Positions 57,338-64,000 of a stretch of DNA of 64,000 nt are shown here, piece after piece. Source of the stretch: an uncultured Roseicyclus sp. Its GTDB lineage: Bacteria > Pseudomonadota > Alphaproteobacteria > Rhodobacterales > Rhodobacteraceae. The first letter of the stretch is position 1, and each line of letters starts with the position of its first letter. The notes beneath the pieces are model-generated. The model worked only from the letters and a program-made list of their open reading frames with translations, ran no database searches and was not told the origin of the DNA. The position numbers were made by a program, and so were the translations under genes. The stretch covers positions 1 through 64,000 of the forward strand of contig CANMRT010000003.1 of assembly GCA_947500415.1 (NCBI GenBank). Direction: 5' to 3'.

Positions 57338-57369
57338 CGCAGGCACCCCTTGCGGGCCAACTGGCGTGC

Positions 57370-58482
57370 ATGGCTGACAAACCCTTCCGCTTCTTCGACA
57401 ACCGCCTGAAATACCTCACCTTCGTGAACACCACGAATGAGAAATGGCGTATCTCCGAGCGTGTCGCGCAGGAGCTTGACCACATCACACCGCGCCCTCC
57501 CGCCGTGCGTGTCTTCGATGCGGGCATGGGCGACGGCACCGTGCTCGCGAACACGTTGCGCGCTCTGCATCAGCGCCACCCGACGATCCCCTTCCACGCG
57601 GTCGGCAAGGAAATCAGCCTCGAAGACATCCGCCTGAGCCTCGCCAACATGCCCGACCGGCTGGTGGAACACCCCGCGACCGTCGTGACCATGACGAACC
57701 TGTTCTATGCCGAGGCACCGTGGTTGACGCCCAACAAACCCACCCATGTGACGTGGAAATTCGTGGCCCTCAACGGCGCGTCTTCCATCGGGTTTCAGGA
57801 GCAACTCCGCGACCTCGACCCCTTCCTTGTGGAAAACTGGCAGGTCAAATCTTCCCCCAAAACCGGCAATCCGCTTTATGTCACGCCGACCGTTCTGGTG
57901 ATCTATCGAGCCGATCACGCCTTCCTTCTGGACAACGTCATTCCGCGCGAAGGCGAAAGCCAGGCACACTACGACCTCATCCTCGCCTCCCAACCCTGGC
58001 GGGCCCGCACGCCCGCACCCCTCAAAGCCAAAAGCATCCTCGCCCCACTGTCGCGCGCCCTCGCACCGGGCGGCCGAATGCTGACCGTGCAAAGCGCAGG
58101 CGGCGACCCAGCGGAAGAGATCGTGAACGCCATCTGGCCCGACATCGACCTCTTTCCCGTCAACCGCTACGACCTGATCGCGGCCCTGAAACAGGAACTC
58201 GGACCCGAGACCGCCAACTTTGACCTCACTATCCCCTCAGGCGGAGACGCGCTTCTGTCCTACCGGATGCATACCCTGCCTGAGGAGGTCGGCCCCTCCA
58301 TCGGCACCTCCACCCTCTCCGCCGCTTGGAACGCCGCGACTTACGTTGCGCAAATCGACGACCAACTGCTGGAAGAGGTCCACGGTGCCACACGGCACTA
58401 CGACATCACCGCCGACATCCTGCACAAATACGGCGGCCTGTGGTTCAACGATGAGGCGTTTACGGTCACGCGGATGCGCTAA
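57370..58482 (+). CDS. SAM-dependent methyltransferase-like protein
   Basis: 370-aa protein. Motif I-like FDAGMGDGTVLANTL near residue 50, VGKEISLEDIRLSLANMPDR and ATVVTMTNLFYAE resemble class I methyltransferase motifs, with a second helical/Rossmann-like half that includes ALAPGGRMLTVQSAGG. The opening MADKPFRFFDNRLKYLTFV is conserved in uncharacterised Rhodobacteraceae homologues I recall. ATG 57370 preferred over TTG 57334. Likely cotranscribed with the 2OG oxygenase, suggesting joint action on a small molecule. Confidence 0.75.
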   Translation: MADKPFRFFDNRLKYLTFVNTTNEKWRISERVAQELDHITPRPPAVRVFDAGMGDGTVLANTLRALHQRHPTIPFHAVGKEISLEDIRLSLANMPDRLVEHPATVVTMTNLFYAEAPWLTPNKPTHVTWKFVALNGASSIGFQEQLRDLDPFLVENWQVKSSPKTGNPLYVTPTVLVIYRADHAFLLDNVIPREGESQAHYDLILASQPWRARTPAPLKAKSILAPLSRALAPGGRMLTVQSAGGDPAEEIVNAIWPDIDLFPVNRYDLIAALKQELGPETANFDLTIPSGGDALLSYRMHTLPEEVGPSIGTSTLSAAWNAATYVAQIDDQLLEEVHGATRHYDITADILHKYGGLWFNDEAFTVTRMR

Positions 58483-58488
58483 GCGCGC

Positions 58489-58857
58489 TTACGACTTCGG
58501 CCCCAACTGCTCGCCAACCAGCACCCAAATGCCATCCCGACGCTCCAGAACTGTCGTCCCCCGTCCCGACCCAGAGGCGACACGACCCTGGATGAGGCCG
58601 GTCCAATGGAATTCGAACATATACGCGGCGGCTTGATCGGATTTCAGCAGCCAGTGAATGTTCGAAACCCTGAACTCTTCACCCTCGATCGATGCGAAAT
58701 TGCGCTCATAGGCGGCCCGAATGGCCTCCTTGCCGGCAAGTAAAGTGCCATCCGAGAAGACCACCCGCGCATCATCCGCGATCAATGGCGCGACCACGGC
58801 CCAATCTTGCGTCGCCAATGCCGCTTCGTAGTCGCTGACAAACGACTCGCAAGACAT
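58489..58857 (-). CDS. SnoaL/DUF4440-like protein
   Basis: 122 aa, NTF2-like fold: N-terminal helices (SCESFVSDYEAALATQDWAV, VAPLIADDARVVFSDG) and a beta core with EFHWTGLIQGRVASG and VLERRDGIWVLVGEQLGP. Members are isomerase-like or binding proteins. ATG 58857. It is convergent with the methyltransferase-like gene, 6 bp from its stop. Function unknown. Confidence 0.75.
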   Translation of the reverse strand: MSCESFVSDYEAALATQDWAVVAPLIADDARVVFSDGTLLAGKEAIRAAYERNFASIEGEEFRVSNIHWLLKSDQAAAYMFEFHWTGLIQGRVASGSGRGTTVLERRDGIWVLVGEQLGPKS

Positions 58858-59303
58858 GCCGATCTTCCTTTCAGCGGTGAACGCACCTGACGAAGTGCAC
58901 CACGTCTTGACCCGTAGCGCCAGTCACCCACCGTGCGCACCCCGCCAATTCTCCATAAAATCTTAACCTGCCGCCGTATAATCAAACCCCAGATGATCAT
59001 CCGCCCGACCCGCGCCCCATCATAGGCGTGCATAGGGCAAACCCAGACGGACACGACCCGCCTATGGCCCGCCGAAAGGGTTAACGGCTTCGGCGGGCGG
59101 TCACGCGCAACCGACCCCACCGGCCAAACCGGTGGCCTAGTCTCCCGTCGCCTTGAGCGGCGCCGCTCTTCCTCAACACCCGGAACAGCACCCCACCCCC
59201 CCGAGATCACAGCGCCTGACACCGCCCATCACGCATCGTCATGGCCCATCCCCTTGCGCCGCCGCAGCAAGGGCCGCACCCTCATGTCCAAACGGAGGGT
59301 CAT
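58858..59303. other. 446-bp intergenic region with two strong hairpins
   Basis: No convincing gene. Two inverted repeats stand out: a 10-bp stem (59067-59076 / 59089-59098, GCCCGCCGAA / TTCGGCGGGC, 12-base loop) and a 7-bp stem (59117-59123 / 59129-59135, CCACCGG / CCGGTGG). Neither is followed by a T-run on the plus strand, so they are not standard terminators. The region separates the divergent SnoaL-like and PhzF genes and should contain promoters for both. Confidence 0.5.
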
Positions 59304-60161
59304 ATGCTCGATTTCCACATCTACGACGTCTTCACTGACACGCCGTTCACCGGCAATCCGCTCGCAATTGTCGGAGGCGCAGACGCCCTGACGACGGCGC
59401 AGATGCAAACCATCGCGCGTCAGTTCAATCTGTCTGAGACGATCTTCGTCCAAACCCCCGATGACTCTACTCATACCGCCAAGGTCCGCATTTTCTTTCC
59501 CACCGCCGAGATTCCCTTCGCAGGCCACCCCACCATCGGCTGCGCCCTCCACCTCGCCAATGGCGCTTCGACCGTGACCCTCGAAGAAGTCGCAGGCCTC
59601 GTCCCTGTCACGATCGAAAACGGCATCGCCGAATTCACCGCCCCCAAGCTTCCAAAAGCGCGCGCCTTGCCGGACCGCGCCCTTGTCGCCGCCGCCATCG
59701 GCCTGGCCGAGACCGACCTCGCCCCGACCGAGATCGGCCATTTTGAGGGCGGACCGTCATTCGTCTATGCCGAAGTGCCCGACCTCGCCACACTGGCGCG
59801 CACCTGGCCGCAGGAGCCTGCGTATGGCCAAATGTCCGCAGCCGCAGGCGGCACCGGCGGCCTCTACGCCTATGTCCGAACCGGGTCTGACAGCATCCAG
59901 GCCCGCATGTTCGACCCACCCGCAGGCATCATGGAAGACCCGGCCACAGGCTCAGCGACCGCCATCTTTGCCGCTCAACTCAACGCCACGGGCCATCTGC
60001 CGAGCGCCGGCACAACCACCTTCAACCTCCGCCAAGGCGTCGAAATGGGCCGCCCTTCCAACCTGCGCCTGACCGTCGAAACTGAAAACGGCGCACCCAC
60101 AGCGATCCGTGTCGCAGGCCAGGCCGTGAAAATCGCATCCGGTCAGATCCGCATTCCGTAG
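59304..60161 (+). CDS. PhzF-family isomerase/epimerase-fold protein
   Basis: 285-aa protein of the PhzF/diaminopimelate epimerase-like fold, two lobes. YDVFTDTPFTGNPLAIV, FNLSETIFVQ (catalytic Glu of PhzF), AGHPTIGCALHLA and MEDPATGSATAIFAAQL are diagnostic. PhzF in phenazine producers isomerises DHHA; stand-alone homologues have unknown substrates. No phenazine genes are nearby. ATG 59304 preceded by CGGAGGG. Confidence 0.92.
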   Translation: MLDFHIYDVFTDTPFTGNPLAIVGGADALTTAQMQTIARQFNLSETIFVQTPDDSTHTAKVRIFFPTAEIPFAGHPTIGCALHLANGASTVTLEEVAGLVPVTIENGIAEFTAPKLPKARALPDRALVAAAIGLAETDLAPTEIGHFEGGPSFVYAEVPDLATLARTWPQEPAYGQMSAAAGGTGGLYAYVRTGSDSIQARMFDPPAGIMEDPATGSATAIFAAQLNATGHLPSAGTTTFNLRQGVEMGRPSNLRLTVETENGAPTAIRVAGQAVKIASGQIRIP

Positions 60162-60210
60162 CACACTCCCTCAATTTGGCGGATGAACCTCCAGGAGGAC
60201 TCCGCGGGAC

Positions 60211-60231
60211 GGGGGGGGCAGCGCACCCCCC
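60211..60231. repeat. G-rich/C-rich hairpin GGGGGG-CAGCGCA-CCCCCC
   Basis: A G-run (60211-60218) and C-run (60226-60231) around CAGCGCA form a perfect 6-bp GC stem upstream of the DMT-family gene. Resembles the GGGGGC-AGC-GCCCCC hairpin at 54957-54971. Confidence 0.55.
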
Positions 60232-60305
60232 GGGGTAAGGCTTCCCCCACTCGCGTCGCTAACGGCACAGGCCCATACTCTCCCCATTCATTTAGGAGAT
60301 TTCAG

Positions 60306-60755
60306 ATGGGCCTTTCGCTCGGTTTCGCCGTGGCGCTTGTTATTGCCGTGGGCGCCGCCCTCGCCATGCAAGCCCCGATCAACGCCGTCCTCGCCCGCGA
60401 AGTGGGTGATCCGACCGCCGCTGCCGCCATTTCCTTCGCTGTAGGCTTTATCGTTCTCGCAGCCCTCGCTTGGTACAAAGGCACCACTGCTTCTTCCATC
60501 GCCGCGCTGACCTCCGTGCCCTGGTGGGCGCTGATGGGCGGTGTCCTCGGCGCAATCTGGGTCTGGGCCGCGATCTGGTCCGTGCCGCGGCTGGGCGTCG
60601 TCACCATGTTTGGCGCAATGATCCTGGGTCAGCTTCTGGCGGCCATTATCCTCGACGCGCGCGGCGCTTTCGGGATGGAGGCGCGGCCCATCGACCTCAC
60701 CCGCGTCATGGCCATCGCCATGGTCGCAGGCGGCGTGGTCCTGTCCAAAGCCTGA
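60306..60755 (+). CDS. DMT-superfamily small membrane transporter (DUF606/YdcZ-like)
   Basis: 149 aa, four or five transmembrane helices. It begins MGLSLGFAVALVIAVGAALA and has the MQAPINAVLAREVGDPTAAA block typical of the DUF606 half-size transporters, then VPRLGVVTMFGAMILGQLLAA. Such proteins form homo- or heterodimers. ATG 60306 has AGGAG eight bases upstream. Substrate unknown. Confidence 0.85.
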   Translation: MGLSLGFAVALVIAVGAALAMQAPINAVLAREVGDPTAAAAISFAVGFIVLAALAWYKGTTASSIAALTSVPWWALMGGVLGAIWVWAAIWSVPRLGVVTMFGAMILGQLLAAIILDARGAFGMEARPIDLTRVMAIAMVAGGVVLSKA

Positions 60756-60832
60756 TCACAGCTGCAAGGACAGCCGCAGACTAGAGGAGCGGCAGACTTT
60801 TCATCGCGACCTGCGCCCCATATATCCTCCCC

Positions 60833-61270
60833 ATGTTTGCAGACCTCCTCAAGCGCCTCACGGCCCCCGAACCTGAAGCCCTGCCCTTCGACGATGCCCG
60901 CCTTGCGCTCGCAGCCCTGCTTGTGCGCATCGCCCGGTCCGACGGCGACTACGCCCAGATCGAAGCGGAATACATCGAACACATCCTCAAGCACCGCTAC
61001 GCGATGTCCGACATCGAAACAGCGGCCCTGCGCCAGGAAGCCGAAGCGCTGGAGGCCGAGGCCCCCGACACCGTCCGTTTCACCCGCGCCATCAAAGATG
61101 CCGTGCCCTACGACGACCGCGTCGGTGTGATCGAGGCGATGTGGGCCATCGTGTTGGCCGACGGCGAGCGCGACGAAGAAGAGGATGCTCTGCTGCGCAT
61201 GGTCGCCCCCATGCTTGGCGTGAACGACCGCGACAGCAACCTCGCCCGGAAACGCGTCGAAGAGGCATGA
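60833..61270 (+). CDS. TerB-family (tellurite-resistance-like) protein
   Basis: 145-aa helical protein with the TerB fold: LAALLVRIARSDGDYAQIEA and MWAIVLADGERDEEEDALLR, each an acidic loop after a helix, possible metal sites. Stand-alone TerB proteins in alphaproteobacteria are of unknown function; no other ter genes are present. ATG 60833. The next gene's ATG overlaps its stop (ATGA). Confidence 0.88.
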   Translation: MFADLLKRLTAPEPEALPFDDARLALAALLVRIARSDGDYAQIEAEYIEHILKHRYAMSDIETAALRQEAEALEAEAPDTVRFTRAIKDAVPYDDRVGVIEAMWAIVLADGERDEEEDALLRMVAPMLGVNDRDSNLARKRVEEA

Positions 61271-62013
61271 TTGCCGCGCTACCGATGTACGCTTTCCCAC
61301 GCACGGCTGCGGCTGACGCGCGGTTTTGGTCAGCAATTGCCGACGCACTGCGCGCTCTTGGCCTTCAACCTCCCGACCGTCTGACGCTCGCTCCGACCGA
61401 CTTGATGGCCCATTGGACAGATCCCGAACTGCTTCTGTCGCAGACCTGCGGACGGCCCTACAAGGATCACTTGCGCGGCAAGGTCTACCTCGTCGGCACC
61501 CCGGATTACGGCGTGAAAGGCTGCCCAGCGGGGCACTACCGAAGCCTGGTAGTCGCGCGAAACGATGACCGGCGCGAAAGGCTCGACGACTTCGCGGGCG
61601 CACGCTTTGCCTACAACGAAGCCGGATCACAATCCGGATGGGCGGCGCTGGCGGCGGAAGCGCCTGACGTTCTACGCGGCCCAAAGCTGGCCACTGGCAG
61701 CCACCGAAACTCAACCCTCGCAGTACGGGGAGGCCGCGCCGATTTCGCCTCCATCGACGCCGTGACCCTGCGCCACCTCACTTCCGCGTCCGAAGCCACC
61801 GGGTTGAAAATCGTCCATGGAACCGAACCGCGCCCGGGCCTGCCCTTCATCACCAGCACTCGGAACGACCCTGATCAACTGTTCAATGCGGTCGCATCGG
61901 CATTGGCGTCCCTTTCGGCAGCGGATCGCGACGTTCTGGGTATCAATGGCATCGTCCGCATACCCGCCGAAGCCTATCTCGCCCTTCCCGATCCCAAGGT
62001 CAGCGCAGCGTGA
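61267..62013 (+). CDS. PhnD/SsuA-like substrate-binding protein without a signal peptide
   Basis: 248 aa, periplasmic-binding-protein fold of the PhnD/phosphonate/transferrin family. The segment LLLSQTCGRPYKDHLRGKVY and the FAYNEAGSQSGWAAL block are typical. It starts MIAALPMYAFPRTAAADARF and shows no signal peptide, so it may be cytosolic or use another N-terminus; it overlaps the TerB-like gene by 4 bp (ATGA). No permease is adjacent. Substrate unknown. Confidence 0.78.
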   Translation: MIAALPMYAFPRTAAADARFWSAIADALRALGLQPPDRLTLAPTDLMAHWTDPELLLSQTCGRPYKDHLRGKVYLVGTPDYGVKGCPAGHYRSLVVARNDDRRERLDDFAGARFAYNEAGSQSGWAALAAEAPDVLRGPKLATGSHRNSTLAVRGGRADFASIDAVTLRHLTSASEATGLKIVHGTEPRPGLPFITSTRNDPDQLFNAVASALASLSAADRDVLGINGIVRIPAEAYLALPDPKVSAA

Positions 62014-62071
62014 CCCCTTGCCATTGACCAGCGCTTCAGCCCAAATCACGCGAAACGCTCAAGGGACAGCC

Positions 62072-62848
62072 ATGACCGACACACCCGTCATCGACATCCA
62101 AGGTCTGCACAAAAGCTTCGGCGCGCTCGATGTCTTGAAAGGCGTCGACCTGACGGCACGGGCGGGCGACGTCGTCTCCCTCATCGGTTCCTCCGGTTCA
62201 GGCAAATCCACGCTCCTGCGCTGTGCGAACCTTCTGGAAGATAGCCAGCAGGGCGAGATCTTCTTCGAAGGCGAGCCGGTCAAATGGAAAGGTGCGGGCC
62301 ACGCGCGCCGCCCGGCAGACGCCGAACAAGTCCGCCGCATCCGCACGAACCTGTCGATGGTGTTTCAGCAATTCAACCTCTGGGCGCACCTTACGATCCT
62401 GCAAAACGTGATGGAAGCACCCGTCACCGTCCTGGGTGAGGACAAGGCCGAGGTCGAAGATCGCGCCCGCGCCCTGCTCGACAAGGTCGGCATCGGTGCG
62501 AAATGCGATGCCTGGCCCTCGGAGCTGTCAGGTGGCCAGCAACAACGCGCCGCGATCGCGCGCGCGCTCTGCATGCAGCCCCGTGCGCTTCTGTTCGATG
62601 AGCCAACCTCCGCGCTGGACCCTGAACTGGAGCAAGAGGTTATCCGCGTGATCCGCGGCCTCGCCGAGGAAGGTCGTACCATGATCCTTGTCACCCACGA
62701 CATGCGTATGGCTCGCGACCTCAGCAGTCACGTCGTGTTCCTGCATCAAGGCCTGATCGAGGAACAAGGCGCGCCCTCAGCCCTTTTCGGCAACAATGCC
62801 TCGTCCGAGCGCTTGCGGCAGTTCCTCAGCCATTCTGATGCGGCCTAA
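62072..62848 (+). CDS. Polar amino-acid ABC transporter ATP-binding protein (HisP/GlnQ-type)
   Basis: 258-aa ATPase: Walker A GSSGSGKST, signature LSGGQQQRAAIARAL, Walker B ALLFDEPTSALDPEL and switch His in VTHDMRMARDL. The insert around KWKGAGHARRPADAEQVRR fits HisP-type ATPases. It lies upstream of two binding-protein genes, so it heads an uptake operon for polar amino acids or opines. ATG 62072 after AAGGGA; its stop overlaps the next gene by 11 bp. Confidence 0.93.
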   Translation: MTDTPVIDIQGLHKSFGALDVLKGVDLTARAGDVVSLIGSSGSGKSTLLRCANLLEDSQQGEIFFEGEPVKWKGAGHARRPADAEQVRRIRTNLSMVFQQFNLWAHLTILQNVMEAPVTVLGEDKAEVEDRARALLDKVGIGAKCDAWPSELSGGQQQRAAIARALCMQPRALLFDEPTSALDPELEQEVIRVIRGLAEEGRTMILVTHDMRMARDLSSHVVFLHQGLIEEQGAPSALFGNNASSERLRQFLSHSDAA

Positions 62849-63596
62849 CGCGCTCATACTTCTGACCATCCTAGCGGCAACTCCGCTTGCTGCCGAAGAC
62901 ATCACAATCGGCACGGCCTTCCCCTATGCGCCCTACGTCACGCGCGATGCCAACGGCGCGCCGATTGGGGCCGAGCCCGACATTCTTGCCGCCATCTGCA
63001 CCCGCGCCGGTTGGACCTGCACATGGGTGGAGTTGCCTTTCGATGACCTGATCCCCGCTCTGCAAGCGGGCCGCATCGACATCGCGGCGAATGGTCTTGG
63101 GCACACGCCAGAACGCGCCGCATTGGTTCACATGGCCTGCCCCTACCACCCACACATGGACAGCCCACCGGAAGGCACGTTCTATGTCACTGATCCAAAC
63201 CATAATCCGTTCAACGGTCCCATCGGGGTCACTGGCGGCTCAATCTACGAGACGGCTTTGGCGCGCGAGGGCCATCTGACAGTCCCGTTCGAACATGAAG
63301 GTTTAGCACTTCAGGCGCTACACGACGGTCTTGTCCCGGCGCATTTTGGAAGCGACTACTATGCTGAACAGACCGGCGCTGCGGTCGGCCTGACCGAGGC
63401 CGGTACAATGCCGACGGGCAGCATCGGCTTCGCCTTTGCGATTACGCCGACCAATCCGGACCTCATCGAGGCCTTCGAACAGACGCAAGCAGACCTGTCG
63501 CGCAGCGGCAGCCTCGCCGCTTTCTCTGATGAGTACTTCGGAGAGAGCCATCCAGACGCAATATCGCTCTGTGATCGTGTGATCCCGCTCAGCTAA
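62838..63596 (+). CDS. Amino-acid ABC transporter substrate-binding protein
   Basis: 252 aa. Signal peptide (MRPNALILLTILAATPLAA), then the SBP family-3 pattern: FPYAPYVTRDANGAPIGAEP, DILAAICTRAGW and LPFDDLIPALQAGRIDIAAN. Periplasmic receptor of a polar amino-acid or opine importer whose permeases lie beyond the window. ATG 62838, overlapping the ATPase gene. Confidence 0.9.
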   Translation: MRPNALILLTILAATPLAAEDITIGTAFPYAPYVTRDANGAPIGAEPDILAAICTRAGWTCTWVELPFDDLIPALQAGRIDIAANGLGHTPERAALVHMACPYHPHMDSPPEGTFYVTDPNHNPFNGPIGVTGGSIYETALAREGHLTVPFEHEGLALQALHDGLVPAHFGSDYYAEQTGAAVGLTEAGTMPTGSIGFAFAITPTNPDLIEAFEQTQADLSRSGSLAAFSDEYFGESHPDAISLCDRVIPLS

Positions 63597-63705
63597 GGCG
63601 CCGTTGCCCCAATGGCACATCTTGCCCTCGCCCACGATTTCCCTATCAATCACCCCATAAAGAGCGTGTCCGCCAAACAGGACGCGTCGCAACATGGAGA
63701 GACTG

Positions 63706-64000
63706 ATGAAAAAGATCATCCTGACCACCACCGCCCTGGCCTTCACGGCTGGCATGGCTTTCGCCGACGGCCATTCCGTTGTGCGCATGGGCACCGAGGG
63801 CGCCTACCCTCCCTACAACTTCATCAATGACGACGGCGAAGTTGATGGTCTTGAGCGCGCCCTGGGCGATGAGCTTTGCGCCCGCGCCGAGCTGACCTGT
63901 GAGTGGGTCACGAACGAGTGGGATTCGATCATCCCCAACCTGACCTCCGGCAACTACGACACCATCATCGCTGGTATGAGCATCACCGATGAGCGTGACG
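63706..64000 (+). CDS. Amino-acid ABC transporter substrate-binding protein, N-terminal part
   Basis: Open to the window end (98 codons visible). It begins MKKIILTTTALAFTAGMAFA (signal peptide) and continues VVRMGTEGAYPPYNFINDDG, FELD-type block as GEVDGLERALGDELCARAEL, and WDSIIPNLTSGNYDTIIAGM, all typical of family-3 solute-binding proteins. A second binding protein in the same locus as 62838-63596. GGAGAG ribosome-binding site precedes the ATG. Confidence 0.9.
   Translation, partial: MKKIILTTTALAFTAGMAFADGHSVVRMGTEGAYPPYNFINDDGEVDGLERALGDELCARAELTCEWVTNEWDSIIPNLTSGNYDTIIAGMSITDERD

Noticed and set aside
58782-59222. 146-codon minus-strand frame in the phzF upstream region
   Set aside because: Overlaps a real SnoaL-like gene in another frame, is Arg/Gly-rich and runs through the hairpins; unlikely to be real.

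Overview
The window is a GC-rich, gene-dense chromosomal segment of an alphaproteobacterium, most likely Rhodobacteraceae (Roseobacter/Jannaschia type). The evidence is a Tat operon with a DUF815-type ATPase behind it, a complex I operon carrying Rhodobacterales-specific extra genes (an HhH-tailed NuoE, DUF5337- and DUF5333-like proteins) and ending in birA-coaX-rnj, and a leucine-catabolism cluster. No tRNA, rRNA, CRISPR array, prophage or insertion sequence is visible.

Layout. 1-16 kb: 5' part of ftsY with a Pro-Glu-coding hexanucleotide repeat, an AlkB-like membrane hydroxylase, DUF815 ATPase-tatCBA, an orphan ABC ATPase, a VOC protein, an AlkD-type repair protein, a non-canonical SDR, a Hint-domain protein, release factor 3 (prfC) and a DEAD-box helicase. 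16-43.3 kb (minus strand): a 14-subunit complex I locus, nuoA to nuoN, followed by birA, coaX and rnj. It is interleaved with about sixteen non-nuo genes, most of them small exported or membrane proteins: paralogous pairs, an apparent two-domain fusion, two carboxymuconolactone-decarboxylase-like genes and a trypsin-like protease that separates nuoA from nuoB. 43.9-56.2 kb (minus strand): isovaleryl-CoA dehydrogenase, methylcrotonyl-CoA carboxylase (mccA, mccB), a crotonase-family hydratase and HMG-CoA lyase, that is leucine to acetoacetate plus acetyl-CoA, with an acyl-CoA synthetase, a GST and seven non-catabolic genes chained into the same overlapping operon. 56.4-64 kb: 2OG-Fe(II) oxygenase, methyltransferase-like protein, PhzF, DMT-family protein, TerB-like protein and the start of a polar amino-acid ABC transporter locus cut by the window end.

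Most metabolic content is conventional. The unusual part is the accessory gene set inside the two operons. In both, small exported Cys-containing proteins have been duplicated in place and are translationally coupled to respiratory or catabolic genes, which suggests assembly, quality-control or envelope roles that the sequence alone cannot settle. Recurring non-coding elements are also present: two CTTATCA-N4-TGATAAG palindromes, each beginning 3 bp after a stop codon; a repeated leader ending in GGCCAAGATGAAGG just upstream of start codons; and a TTAA-N7-TTAA box before the AlkD-type gene. Start codons were chosen by ribosome-binding site, overlap with the upstream gene and N-terminal plausibility; several are GTG or TTG and are flagged.
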